A stretch of 64,000 nucleotides of DNA from Oasisia sp. SBJ-2009. Lineage: Eukaryota > Annelida > Polychaeta > Sabellida > Siboglinidae. Below are positions 42,806 through 54,070 of this stretch, one piece after another; positions within the stretch are counted from its first letter, which is position 1; each line of letters starts with the position of its first letter. The stretch covers positions 13,136,125 through 13,200,124 of the forward strand of contig OZ024856.1 of NCBI GenBank assembly GCA_964017155.1, written 5' to 3'. The notes under the pieces were generated by a model that was not told the DNA's origin, did no database searches, and worked only from the letters and a program-made list of their open reading frames with translations. Made by a program: the position numbers and the translations under genes.

Positions 42806-42879
42806 TTTCTTCTTTGGTACTGAGCAGCGACGGGGAACTGAACCTGACTAATGTCGTCAAGACCACAGATGAGGTGGAC

Positions 42880-43330
42880 ACCTGGTGTCGGACATGATGT
42901 CTCGGCTGACTTACGCCAGGTCGCTACACCACTACACAACAATCCACAATGAACTGTTGGAGTGCGGTTTGGAGTCGGTGATCCGGTACTTCAACACCAA
43001 CTGGCATTCGTCCAAGGACGAGTGGGTGGAAGGGTTAAAAGGCCAGGTCTTCTCCCTTGGCGAGACAACCAACAACCGCCTGGAGAGCACAAACGCAAAG
43101 GTAAAGAGCGTGTGCACCAAGTATGTGACGCTGGAGAAGTTCTTTACAAACTTCATCTGGCTGTGTTATGGGGAGAGAGGAGCCACCCCATACTGATGTC
43201 CATCATCACTAAGACAACAAGCAGTGATGCCACAACGCAGCTCGTCAACAGATGCCTGACCCCCTACGCTGCAGCATGTGTCGACCAGCACATGTCAGGA
43301 AGTGCAGCGTGGTTTTATCTACAAACGCCA
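42880..43330 (+). pseudogene. Duplicate ZSWIM-like C-terminal fragment
   Basis: Reads DMMSRLTYARSLHHYTTIHN, ELLECGLESVIRYFNTNWHS, then EWVEGLKGQVFSLGETTNNR and CTKYVTLEKFFTNFIWLCYG. It is near-identical at DNA level to 41907-42125 but keeps an extra WHSSKD segment that the other copy lacks, and it extends further (TPYAAACVDQHM in another frame). So the 41067 copy has a deletion, and this one shows the family's longer form. It begins abruptly at 42883. Confidence 0.8.
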
Positions 43331-43600
43331 CCATGGCTTGTAAGGAGAAGTTTGCTTGTGTTTTATCCAAAGCGCCATCAAACTACAAATCACACTTCTG
43401 GAAGCATTTCGGGCACCCGACGAAACAAATTAGCCAGGGAAAGAAATTAGCCATGGAATATCAGAAATAGATAAAGATAAAACGGTGTGTAGAATTTGCC
43501 GCAAAATCATGATATACAAGGCTGGAAACACCACAAACAAACGTCCAGCATTTGCTACGCCTACGACACCATCTATGCTATATTGTAACAAAAAACAGTA
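43330..43600 (+). pseudogene. BED zinc-finger fragment of a hAT element
   Basis: Reads SNYKSHFWKHFGHPTKQIS, then in a shifted frame KDKTVCRICRKIMIYKAGNT and TNKRPAF. The pattern [VF]WKxFG...K-x-x-C-x-x-C...Y-x-x-GNT-[ST]-N is the BED finger of ZBED-type hAT transposases; the terminal H-x3-5-[HC] is lost. Further hAT-like words follow weakly to about 43800. Confidence 0.65.
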
Positions 43601-44090
43601 ACATGTCCACATTGGTTGGCTTGAGATTGGTTCATAGTGTTGTGATGACATGACATCGCCTGCTGTTGAACATGCCCTCTCGCAACTCGCAAGGAACATA
43701 ATTAATGTTATGTTCCCGGAATTGGTCTTCCTGGACAAAACGTGTGATGGAGATGATAGACTGGTCTGATGATTACAAAGTTTTATTTCATAGTTTGGAC
43801 ATTACCAGAATGGTATGTTTTGTTTTCTAAAGCTCTAAGATGCAGTTTTGTCCTACAGATTTTGGTTTTATAATAATTTATCGACAATTGATAGTTATTA
43901 AAAAAAAATATATTTTCAATTGTATAATTATGTTACATGTGATCATTACGAATAAAGATTACTGCACTTAAAATAGTTCATAAAAAATGTGTGATAGGTG
44001 GCGTGGTTGTGAAAAGTATCGTGAATATATCGAACTGTCGGTCAAATATCGAAAATTTAAAATATGTATCGTCCCATCCCTAAGTCCATC
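43600..44090. other. No gene recognised
   Basis: AT-rich. Nothing identified beyond possible hAT remnants. Confidence 0.35.
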
Positions 44091-44215
44091 TGTGACAACA
44101 TCTGCCAGCTTGACAAGTCCCTAGATCAGCAACGGAGACTGATTGCAGACACACAAGAGATGTACCCAGGAGTGCCTCTTGTTGTGTCTGCAGTACTCCC
44201 CCGTTATGATGAGTG
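44090..44215 (+). pseudogene. Possible esterase-type ORF1 fragment
   Basis: SICDNICQLDKSLDQQRRLI followed by YPGVPLVVSAVLPRYDE and a good donor (GATGA|GTGAGT). VVSAVLPR resembles the strand after block III in the LINE esterase at 34054 (IVMSSVLP). The piece is too short to be sure. Confidence 0.3.
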
Positions 44216-44269
44216 AGTACCACCGTCCCCAATGTATAGTTATGTAGTATTCATACTGAAAAAATGCAC

Positions 44270-44830
44270 TAATCTGTATTAATGTTTCCAAGGATATATA
44301 AGAAATAAACTTATTATTTATTTATGTTGCGCACTAGTGTGTACTAGTGGCGCCCTCTTACGGACAATTCACGAACTAATACTAAAGCGCTTATTGAATA
44401 CACCATGGTGAGTTGATGGAAATAATTGTCAAACACCTGTTTACCAACTTGTATAAGTTATGTAATGACTTTGTCTCTATTTTCAGGCATGCTATACATC
44501 TGTTGGTTATGATGTTGGTTATGACAATATTAAAAAGGAGAACTTGTATTTTATTTCAGCACAAAGAAAATCGCAATGGGAGAGAAACGGTGGTGGCAGC
44601 TGCAAGAACAGCAGCATTTCAGTTTCAGAGAGGAACGGCGGTAGCAGCTGCAAGAACAGTTATAGCCTGTTGATGGGTTAGGGTCACTGTGATAACAAAG
44701 TCTTGATTGACTACTGTAGGGTGGGGTGGATGACACATTGACCTTTACTGGACAACCGGACTAGTTATTAAGCAGGTTTACTAGTCCGCCCTTTCTTTAC
44801 TAGTGTACGGATTAGCACACTAGTAGGTAG
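44270..44830. other. No gene recognised
   Basis: Mixed DNA with a short duplication near 44580-44665 (GGTGGCAGCTGCAAGAACAG versus GGTAGCAGCTGCAAGAACAG) and several ACTAGT words at 44760-44825. No gene identified. Confidence 0.4.
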
Positions 44831-46014
44831 TTCTACCCCTGTGTTGGAACACGTTCTGACTAAGTATGGTGACTTGTGCAGAGGTACCAAGACAACTGGT
44901 GATGATGACTCGTCTGACAAGGAAGGCACCATGGTGGTAGTTGGAGGTGAAAGTCCTCTCAGTTTAAGTATGTCTGGTAGTGTTACAGGTAAAGATGCTG
45001 CAGGTGTAGGTAGACAATTATGAACATTTTAATTGTTTTATATTTATGAAAAAAAATCTTCAATTTGTCCATGTTAATTTACAATTATTAATTATGTTAT
45101 AATGTGCCATTCAACCAATAATAGTACCTGTTGTCAATATTGACTGCCATTTGCTTGTATTTATTTTATTTATGTTATTTATATTTTACAGGTTCCCTAT
45201 GTTAATAAGGTGATTGTTCATGTACATACATTTTATTTATTGTGATCCTGTGTTATGACACTGTTGTGTTGCAAGCATCTTATTTGGACACTGAAATGTG
45301 GCCATCAGAAAAGTAAATATTGTCATTGTTCACTATCTTCGCCACTTCATTGGAGCCTGCGTTGTGTCCCTGGTGGACTGGCCGGAGGACATGTGGGCCT
45401 GCAACGTTGTGCAGGGTCTGACAGGTCCCGCTGCAGCAAACTTTGCTATCAGCTACCTGGAGGGAGCAGCCTGGGTGGACATGCGGTGCCAGCCTGACAA
45501 GGTTCGGGCAACACAGAACTGATCTTCTCAGCCCTGGAGGAAGAGCAGCGACGGGAGGCGACAGTTGTAGACCTCCACTCAACCCTGCTGACCAGAGAAA
45601 GTTTGGAAGAGGTTCCTAACCAGGTATGCTGTTTTATAATACACAGTTTAGTAAGCCAATACCCAGTTTACTGTCTTATGTGATTTTTTTCTCATTCATT
45701 TACAGGATTGGACCAGTTTTGAGAGAAGACTGTTTTTATATTTGACAATTGTATGTGACAATAATCACAAATCCATACATGTGTTTGCAGACCAGGACCG
45801 AGGTTGAGCGAGGTTTTCGATGACCACGATGTGTTTCGCACCCAGGAACTGAAGGACAACATCGTCGCATTCACATCAGGAAGGGAGAAGGCCCTCGATG
45901 GCCTCATCCGCAGTCTCTCCACCCGCTTTACGGATGTGGAAGAGGGTGTCCTGGAGGCAGCACAGATCGCCAGCCTACAGACCTGGCCGGACTCGGCTGA
46001 CACTGGTGGTGAGT

Positions 46015-46570
46015 ACCACTCATGCCCCATAAACATCAAAACAACAGCCTACACAACACTAGTCCGACCACTTTTAGAATACTCATCTTCAGTATGGGAC
46101 CCCCACACCCAGACCCTAATCAATCAAATCAAAATGGTTCAAAGACGCGCAGCCCGTTTTTGTCTCAACGACTATACATCTAGAGAACCGGACTGCGTGT
46201 CAGATATGCTAAACCAATTACAACTATGTTAACTAAAAACCAGACGAACAAATAGACGCCTCACCATACTCCACAAAGCCATCTACGGACACCTATCCTT
46301 GCCTGTCAATAACCTCCTCCAGTCGGTAAAACGCCTATCAAGATATTTAAACAATAAAGCATTCAACACCATCCATGCCAGTAAGAACTGCTATAAATAT
46401 TCATATTTCCATAGAACAATAAGAGACTGGAATTCCCTGCCAGATGGAATAGTTAACATTTCTAAACCACAACATTTTAAAGAAGCTTTAATACATGACT
46501 AACAACCCAACAGCATGTGCACCCAACCCTGACCTTTTGACTCTATATACCAGGAGTGTTGGCCAGTATA
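46015..46570 (+). mobile_element. Jockey/CR1-type LINE 3' end
   Basis: Reads TAYTTLVRPLLEYSSSVWDP, HTQTLINQIKMVQRRAARFC, then after a stop LTILHKAIYGHLSLPVNNLL and YKYSYFHRTIRDWNSLPDGI, ending ALIHD. This is the thumb/C-terminal region that follows the RT domain in jockey/CR1-like LINEs (LVRPxLEYxxxVWxPxxxxxxxxxExVQRRAxR...RTxxxWNxLP). The 3' end is marked by a short GACAA-type repeat (GACAAGACAAGACAAGATG at 46573). Its insertion lies inside an intron of the ZNF862-like relic. Confidence 0.85.
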
Positions 46571-46614
46571 CCGACAAGACAAGACAAGATGTGCTATGCG
46601 TAAATGTTTTTTTG

Positions 46615-46730
46615 CAGAATTTAAAATAAAAGTTAAATGTAGCCAGACTGTTCTAAGGCCAAGTCATGAATATTTTTTACAGAATTTAAAATAAAAGTGG
46701 AATGTAGCCAGAAGACAACTCATGCTCATG
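46615..46730. repeat. ~70-bp direct duplication
   Basis: GCAGAATTTAAAATAAAAGT and AATGTAGCCAGA occur twice with a spacing of about 70 bp. Confidence 0.7.
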
Positions 46731-46904
46731 TTCATAGCCAAATACAATCAACCTATTAAATGTTAAAGAAATCATGCTGACATCAAGTTTTATTAATTCA
46801 TATTGATTGTTTATGGAATTCAGAGCTTGGCGATGACCGTGTGGCATACATTGTGAAGAGGTTCAAGCCAATCCTACAGAGAGCAGGCGTGGCGTCTACG
46901 AGGT

Positions 46905-47335
46905 GAGTAAAATTCTTTACAGGAAGTGAGTGTTTTTTTATGTCTCTTGTCTGGTAAACTGGCTATAATTATATTTAGGCAAATATGTATTTTGCTGATT
47001 GCAGTTGGGCAAATAACTACAGTTTGAATCAATGTGATTTTGATGTCTATCAATGTATATTCCAGGTTGCCTGGGTGAAGACAAGCAGTTTTTAAAGAAT
47101 ATGAAGGAAGCACTATACTTTTACAATGCATGTGCTCCAGACCAGCAGGATCCTTCCAAAAGCGGACCTGGTAGACCATCAACAAGCTGCACGTCGACCA
47201 GTGCCGGACATCCTCAGTGTCATTTGTCCGTCACTGGAACGGCAAGTTAACCCATCGCCCCAACCAGAGATTTGGAGGCAGTGATAGCGAGGGTGACATT
47301 GATCACAGTGACAGATCTTTCCAGGCTAGGAGAGT
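46905..47335. other. No gene recognised
   Basis: A possible last exon of the ZNF862-like copy (47065-47235, after TTCCAG) reads as Pro/Ser-rich peptide; no motif identified. Confidence 0.3.
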
Positions 47336-47337
47336 GA

Positions 47338-48489
47338 CTAGGCTAGCGTTGTCGATCGCCATTTGCGCCATAGGCGAAACGGTTTTCTATTTGGCGAAAA
47401 TAAATTAAACCTCTTCGCCAAATTGGCGAAACGTTATATCTGTCAATATTATTGATTTTATCAGCAATACATGACTGCATTATTCAATACCCAGCTCTGT
47501 TAAAGTTGCCTAAACGATCGCACATTCAACTGACCCAAATAACCAGTCGGCGTAACGTGACCTGCTGGGTAAACAATAGGTCGCTAATCCCTCCACTTAG
47601 CCATGCTCACAGACAATAGGGGAGCTTAAATCAATCAAGAATTGTGTTTACTAGACAATGGGGACCTGCCTAATGGCACTAATTACAAGTTTGAGGCAAG
47701 TACAACGCTGTACCCTACAGGTTCCATATTATCGCTCAGTATCGCCGGCGCAGTCACATGGGCCATGGCATTGTCAATGATTAATCAATCTGCCATCTGG
47801 TAACTATTCGATAAAATGCCAATATAGATTGTAATTCATGTATGTTTGACAAGTTTCACCACCAGAAACATTACAGATAGAAAGATGCATGTCAAAAACG
47901 TGTTTTATTAAATATAGCCTGCGTCACCCAGGCCAGGATTACAGTCAGCCACAGTTAACTAATTTGGTGAATTACTTTATTCAATTACTGAGCAGTCAAA
48001 TGAAGTTTTAATATAGTTAATAATTATTATCAATACACAGTTTGAATCACTGCGGGGCAGCAAGAGTAGAGTAGGTGGTTCTTAATTATTTTACCTTGTT
48101 ATAAAAGTGTATCTTTCAATTTATGTAATGTAAATTTTATTACATTAATAGTATGTGTTAGGTGCTGTTTCTTTATATTTTGCAAAATTCCCAACAGTTG
48201 TTCAGGTTTCATTTTATTGTTAAACAATGTTCTGTTAAATTATACTGGATGTTTGTTTGCGTTATATATGTTTAGCTAAATATATAAATGTTTAGTTAAT
48301 TAAAATAGGACATTTTTTTCTTGTGGATATTGTATAGAATTTTTTATTATATTATGTCTTGTTTTGCACTTTTAAACCGGGTAATTTTATTGATCTAAAA
48401 AATGGCTAAAGAGAATCTCATTTGGCTAAACAAATTTCTGACCTTTAGCCAAATTGGCTAAACAGATTTTAGACACAGCGCTAGCCTAG
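47338..48489. mobile_element. Candidate non-autonomous TIR element
   Basis: Left end CTAGGCTAGCGTTGTC (47338-47353) and right end GACACAGCGCTAGCCTAG (48472-48489) are inverted copies: 11 bp match perfectly (CTAGGCTAGCG), with TGTC shared further in. Just inside, TCGCCAAATTGGCGAAACG (left) and TAGCCAAATTGGCTAAACAG (right) are both near-palindromes. GAGTGA flanks both ends at almost the same distance, a possible target duplication. The 1.15-kb interior is AT-rich and has no coding frame. Confidence 0.5.
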
Positions 48490-48699
48490 AGTGAGATGAA
48501 CGAGCTTGTTGATGTACATATGTTTTTGGTGTTTATGTATGTTTCTGGTGTATGTGTATATAATTATGTATCCAGTGTAGGTGTATATAATTATGTTTCT
48601 GGTGTTGGTGTATATTATGTTGTTGATGCGGGGTTATGTATATGATTGATGTTCGCCTTTTGTAGTAAATTTTTTCGATTTTAAAATACTGTGTTTGTC

Positions 48700-48830
48700 G
48701 TATTATTTTGCTTAAAAATAATTTGGGCCATTTTCTGGACAGCCAGATATCTCTGAGGCCTGCCAGATTTCTCAACTAGGCAGTCCTGCTGACTGCCAGA
48801 TATTTTAGAGTTATTTCTACCCCTGAATTA
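48700..48830. repeat. Dispersed repeat, copy 2
   Basis: CCAGATATCTCTGAGGCCTG through GGCAGTCCTGCTGACTGCC to GTTATTTCTACCCC; second copy of 33430-33545. Confidence 0.7.
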
Positions 48831-48831
48831 G

Positions 48832-49075
48832 AGCGGTGTCCGGCAGTGAGTGCCGGAGCTATAGTAGATTAGAACGGTGTCCGACAGTCAGTGCCAGAGC
48901 TATAGTAGATTAGAGTGGTGTCCGGCAGTCAGTGCCGGAGCTATAGTAGATTAGAACGGTGTCCGGCAGTCAGTGCCAGAGCTATAGTAGATTAGAACGG
49001 TGTCCGGCAGTCAGTGCCGGAGCTATAGTAGATTAGAGCGGTGTCCGGCAGTCAGTGCCGGAGCTACAGTAGAAT
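48832..49075. repeat. 41-bp minisatellite, about 6 copies
   Basis: Units contain GTGTCCGGCAGTCAGTGCCG and GAGCTATAGTAGATTAGA. CCGGCAGTCAGTGCCGG is close to a palindrome. An isolated TGCCGGAGCTATAG lies further on at 49495. Confidence 0.95.
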
Positions 49076-49179
49076 CCGGTAGGTGGCAGTGTGTAACATT
49101 CTACCATTCACAGTGCCCATCAAAGCTGATGTTCAAAAAAGCCAGTGGTACAACAAGATGGCACAGTAAAAAAACTTCA

Positions 49180-49440
49180 AACACAGAGAGCAACTGGCTA
49201 AAATGTGGAACTTCCTTTCAGAAGACACAGTCCAGGCCAGAACAGTTAACGAATTTAAGTCACGCCTCCGAAGAGATTGGAGAGGTCACCCAGACATGTA
49301 CAATTATACTTTTTCAAATTAACCAGCCTTGACAAACCGGATAAAAAAAAATCAATACATCAATAGAGCACTACATCAGAAAACAAATCTTGAGACGGTC
49401 TCAATGCTCAGTTTGGGCAACTACTGACCGGTCTTGAGGT
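49180..49440 (+). mobile_element. LINE 3'-end fragment
   Basis: In one frame NSEQLAKMWNFLSEDTVQ is followed by ARTVNEFKSRLRRDWRGHPD, MYNYTF, resembling the TVNxFKxxLDxxWxxxxxMY terminus of LINE ORF2. The following DNA (TTAACCAGCCTTGACAAACC through CTACTGACCGGTCTTGAGGT) is related to 53950-54070. Confidence 0.6.
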
Positions 49441-49444
49441 AAGA

Positions 49445-50710
49445 TCTTGAGCTGAGGTAAGAATATTCCGGAAGGTGTGCATGCGCAGTTCAAATGCCGG
49501 AGCTATAGCTATTTTCGTGCACGCCCGGACCAATAGCCACGACCTATAATGTATATACGACATAATACGTAGTGTTGGGTGATGAAAATCACGACCTATC
49601 ACGTCACATGGTTACCATCAGGAAATAAGTCCAAAGCTTTTACTTACGTCCCCAGATGGATGCGGGGCTAAACGTGCTGCCACCTAACGGAGCCTGGGTA
49701 ATCGAGATCGCACGCGGGCGATAATAATGAGCAAAGTGCAGGTGGAAACATGGTGTTGAAAACACCAATTTCCATCAAAATTATTGTAGGATTACATTTT
49801 AAAACTATGCTGAATACATCTATTGCCAAAATAAATCACATACCTGTGAAATTCAACGTCTATTATAAAGTAAAATATGTAAATTGTTGCATTTCCGAAG
49901 ACAACTATCCCACCACCGCGCTACAGAATTGTGGGTGCATCCTAAAAGATGGACACGTAACAGGCGGATGTCTTATTAGTAAATAATTAATAGGTTCCCA
50001 ATAGAGACCATTAACACATGAATGGGAAGACGCAATGCGTTCAAGGTAACACTCCTAGTCTGCTCCTAGAATTGTACTAGAGCATGCCGCAAGAATATTG
50101 CTAGACAGAAAATTACAATTTATTACAATTGTCTACTTTTCATATTTCCATCGGTTCTTCAGGAATGAAAATTCATGACGACCTAACAATTATTATTAAT
50201 TTTGATTTTTTTACATGCAAACATAAAACCTTTTGACAAAAAAATTCGAAACTAAAAACAAAATTGTAAGAATATATGAAGACCTCTTTAATGTTTTAAT
50301 TGAATAGTCCGATGTGTCTCGGTGAAAAACGTAACCATCTATTTTCGCATTCATTCCCAAGTTAACGAGGAAGGAATAGGCCTACGATGTTATATTGTTG
50401 TTTTCAAGAAACGGCAGTTTTTGTATGGTTGAATCACAAAAATATTATGTCTTTTAAAAAGATAATTTGGTAAGCAAAACTTGATATTTGTCTGCCATTA
50501 CACGGAGCAGAAACTCGCTTGTCAATAATCCTCTCCTCTGTAGAAAATCTTTCAAAGGTAAGGGACTATGGCTCAAATATGTCCACGAATCAAATCAACA
50601 TTTTGTTCTAAACGGTGTTTGGCGTCTGCATGGACTACGACAACATAACTATAAGTAATATAGGTGATATACTTGTTGTCTTCTTTCTTGCCTCACACAC
50701 GTATAGTACA
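49445..50710. other. No gene recognised
   Basis: A 78-codon frame at 49750-49986 (Lys/Ile-rich, ending GGCLISK) has no recognisable motif. The rest is AT-rich without repeats of note. Confidence 0.4.
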
Positions 50711-50714
50711 TATT

Positions 50715-52845
50715 CTTACAGGTTCTTACAGGTCCTTTTCTGGCTGAATTAGGCATTTCTGCCTCTTGTGCCAGCTCTGTCTTGATCATTGATTTGAGAC
50801 TGTGCGCATGCGTCTAAAGGTGACACAGTCCATAGTTGAGGTGGTGCCGTAAAATCATTTTTTATAGGATGATTTTTCCATAGTTTATCAAGTCTACCTT
50901 CAAATGATTGGATTGATGGAGCATCTACCACAGACTGTGGCAGACTATTCCATACATCAGTAGATCGGTATACAAATGAATTTTTTCGGATGTTCAATCG
51001 GCATCTTTCTTTAAATATTTTTAGGTTGTGCCCTCTCGTTATTGAATCATTATCCCTTAATGTAACAAAATTTGATGTAACAGTAGAATCATATTTCCCA
51101 GTTAATATTTTGTAAATTTCTATCATGTCTCCCCTAAGTCGACGGTATGAAAGAGTTGGTAGCTTTAATCTTATTAGACGTTCTTTATAATCCAGTTCCT
51201 TATATCCAGGAATTAATTTAGTTGCTCGACGCTGAACATTTTCAAGTGCTGTTATGTGTTTCATTAAATATGGACTCCATACCTGGTTTGCATACTCGAT
51301 ATGTGGTCGGACAAGAGACTTAAAAACAGTAGAAAAACACTTATCATCTAGATATTCAAAAGTGCGTCGAATTATCCCCATCATAGAATTGGCTTTATTA
51401 ATTTTTTCTGACATATGTGCCTCGAAGTTAAGTGATGAGTCAAAAGTTACTCCAATATCCTTTACTGTTTCTGCTTTATTAATTGTTTTCTGATCTTTAC
51501 CCATTGTGTATCCATCATTTCTTATGGAGGAACGTCCAATTCGCATGTTACAACATTTATCAGGATGAAATTTCAGTAGTGATGTTTCTGACCATTTCTC
51601 CGCTGAGGTGAGATCCTTTTGTAGGATGTTGCAGTTATCTTCATTATAAATAGGGTTAAAAAGTTTCATATCATCTGCAAATAGGAAAATATGAGAGTTT
51701 TTTATAACATCAGGTAGATCATTTATGAAGATAACAAAAAGAAGGGGGCCGATCACAGATCCTTGTGGTATTCCACTGATCACTTCTTGCCAGTTAGAAA
51801 ATATGTTGTTAATTCGTATTCGTTGCTTTCTATGTGAAAGTAGATCTATGATCCAGTTAATTAGGTTTCCCTTTATTCCATAGCTCTGGATTTTTTTATA
51901 AGTTTTGAATGTGGGACCTTGTCAAATGCTTTCATAAAATCACAATATATTACATCAATACAGCCTCCATTGTCCAGCGTTTCAGTCCATATATCTAATA
52001 CCTTTAATAGTTGAAGTACTGTTGAGCGGCCCTTTACAAAACCAAACTGACATTTACTCAATAGCTCATTTTCTTTCATATGTACAGTGATGGTGTCTCT
52101 AATTATTTCTTCCATTATCTTACCCACTACACTTGTTATACTGACTGGTCGGTAATTTTGAGGTAATGTTTTACTTCCTTTCTTATGGATTGGAGATATG
52201 TTAGCCTGTTTCCATTCTTTGGGTAGTTTGCCTGTTGTTAGAGATGTGTTAAAAATAATTGATAATGGAATACTGATGCAGTCTGCTAATTCATTTAAGA
52301 CCCTGGGGTGTATGCCATCAGGTCCAGGTGATTTAAATGTTTTTAGTTTTTTTAGTTTTGCTGCCACTACTGATGGGTTAATAGTACACGTTTCAACTGT
52401 ATTATAACATCTTATAGGTTCCTCAGGAGTTTTCTCTTGTGGTTCAATTGTAAATACTGAAGAGAAATAATCAGCCAATAGCTCTGCTTTTTCCGAGTCT
52501 GAGTTTGTTAAGTCATCTTTCAAATCACTTTTTATTAAGTTGGGTATACCCGTTCTTGTCTTCATTTTTGCCTGGGCGTATTGCCAAAATTTCTTAGGAT
52601 TCTCTTTTATTTGGCTAATGATACTTTTTTCATATATTTTTTGTGCCTTTCTTGTTAACCTCCTAACCTGATTGCGTAATCTGCAGTATTCCTGGTAAGC
52701 TTGGACATCTCTAGTTAGAAGATATTTCTTCCACAGTCTATTTTTTCTTCTGATTTTAGCTCTTAATTTTACATTTAGTGGTACCGGGTATTTTTTTGTT
52801 CTTTCTGACATCACCTTTTTAGGTATACACCTTTCTATATGTCAT
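50715..52845 (-). mobile_element. 5'-truncated LINE (jockey/CR1-like) with near-intact reverse transcriptase
   Basis: Minus strand. The first part (52814 to 51873) has a basic linker (LRNQVRRLTRKAQKIYEKSI), then LKTFKSPGPDGIHPRVLNEL, PIHKKGSKTLPQNYRPVSIT, QFGFVKGRSTVLQLLKVLD and IDVIYCDFMKAFDKVPHSKL. The second part (51783 to 50749) has ISGIPQGSVIGPLLFVIFIN, LFADDMKLF and the C-terminal thumb (ENVQRRATKLIPGYKELDY, WNSLPQSVVDAPS). The CDFMKAFD and FADD Asp boxes are intact. The two parts are separated only by a one-base deficit in a run of seven A (51891-51897, T on +). The endonuclease is missing: an upstream stop and loss of similarity near 52845 mark 5' truncation. The 3' end carries two CCTGTAAGAA units at 50715-50734. 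Confidence 0.93.
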
Positions 52846-52849
52846 ATAG

Positions 52850-53635
52850 CCATCGGAATGACTGCTATTGCGACGACGGCCTAGTATGACGTACGACGAT
52901 TCGACATTGCATCGTAGGTACGTTGCATCACAGTAAAAGACAGTACACAAGGGTTGCAGCCCTTATATACCTATTACCTAACAAAGGGGGCGTTCCGGGG
53001 CGTTGCCCCAACTAGCTAACCTGCAATAACGATCATGCTACCATGAGTGGGTCCTGGCCATAGATATAAATAGAACACACTGACCAGTAGAAAAAGTTCG
53101 CTCGGCCGCTATCAATTGACACATGAAGTCAACATGGGCTAGCTGGTGACAGTCATGCTAGCTAGTGCACGGCAGAAAGCCACTGCGGTTCCTGTATGTA
53201 AACGTACGTAGCACTGCACCAAGTTTTCTACATAATGATCACGTTAATTATTTATTTACTGACATCAGTTAGCCAGCGTTGTTTAATTGTGTACAAGGTG
53301 TTAAAACAGTTGTGTCACTAATATGCCTGTCTGAAACGAATGAATAAGCTTACACTTAAGTCAATTGTAAATATAATTTTAAATGATATCTTAGTCCTCT
53401 TATAATGTATGTCTACTATTTTAAATTATATTTTTAGAAGATAATTTATATGTATATATAAAAAAATTAAAGGACATTTTATATATTATATTTATTTATT
53501 AACTAGTTTACACCACAATTATTGTTAAATAGATAATCTATTATTTGAATGTTGTCTTTATTTATTTATTATATTAAAATATTTTTTTTCATTTTAAAGA
53601 ACAAATTATGTACAATGTATATCTTATATTTATAT
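52850..53635. other. No gene recognised
   Basis: The first 350 bp are of balanced composition with no motif; 53200-53640 is strongly AT-rich. Confidence 0.4.
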
Positions 53636-53639
53636 CTTA

Positions 53640-53763
53640 TATTTATTTACCATATTTCATTTTATTGTATATATTGGCACTATATGAGTCAACGCCAGAC
53701 TACATTCCAATTCATCATGTAATGCACTTTGAATATGACAATAAAGCTTTATTATTATTATTA
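53640..53763 (+). mobile_element. LINE/SINE 3' tail ending in (ATT)n
   Basis: GCACTTTGAATATGACAATA followed by AAGCTTTATTATTATTATTA: a poly(A)-signal-like AATAAA directly before an ATT repeat, the usual 3' end of CR1/L2-related retroposons. No coding part is attached. Confidence 0.6.
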
Positions 53764-53889
53764 AATCTTAGTATTTAGTGTTTCACTGTGTGAGGGGTGA
53801 GTACAACTTGGTAATAATTATATTTAATGTCTAAATTATGTGTTATTCCAACAGATCATGTAGTTTTGCATTAAACAAAAATCAATCAA

Positions 53890-54070
53890 CCGAAGTCTGG
53901 CCTCCAAAGAGAATGGTGAGATCACCCAGGCCAATATAATACAATTTCACAGATTAACAACCCTAGACTATGCAAACTGGATGAGAGCATAGGTAGAGAA
54001 ACTGGTATTCATCTACAGGAAACAGACAGCCTCAGTGCTTTATCTGGACAATTATTGACCACTCATGAGG
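53890..54070 (+). mobile_element. LINE 3'-end fragment, related to 49180-49440
   Basis: Shared order of short words: CACAGATTAACAACCCTAGA, CAAACTGGAT, TCTGGACAATTATTGACCAC and CATGAGGT. Too diverged for a readable frame. Confidence 0.5.

Larger units (their letters stand above)
44841..46902 (+). pseudogene. ZNF862-like hAT-derived gene, decayed copy 2, with LINE insertion
   Basis: Exon-like pieces correspond to copy 1 at 29820-31560: VLEHVLTKYGDLCRGTKTTG with an acidic linker (44841-45023); GACVVSLVDWPEDMWACNVV and GPAAANFAISYLEGAAWVDM, ending near 45625 at CCAG|GTATGC, the same donor context as copy 1; SEVFDDHDVFRTQELKDNIV, AFTSGREKALDGLIRSLSTR after GTTTGCAG at 45790; and ELGDDRVAYIVKRFKPILQR after GAATTCAG (46824), ending AGG|TGAGT. 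Conserved intron positions between copies mean both descend from an intron-bearing gene by DNA duplication. Between the last two exons lies a LINE 3' fragment (46015-46570). Confidence 0.6.
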
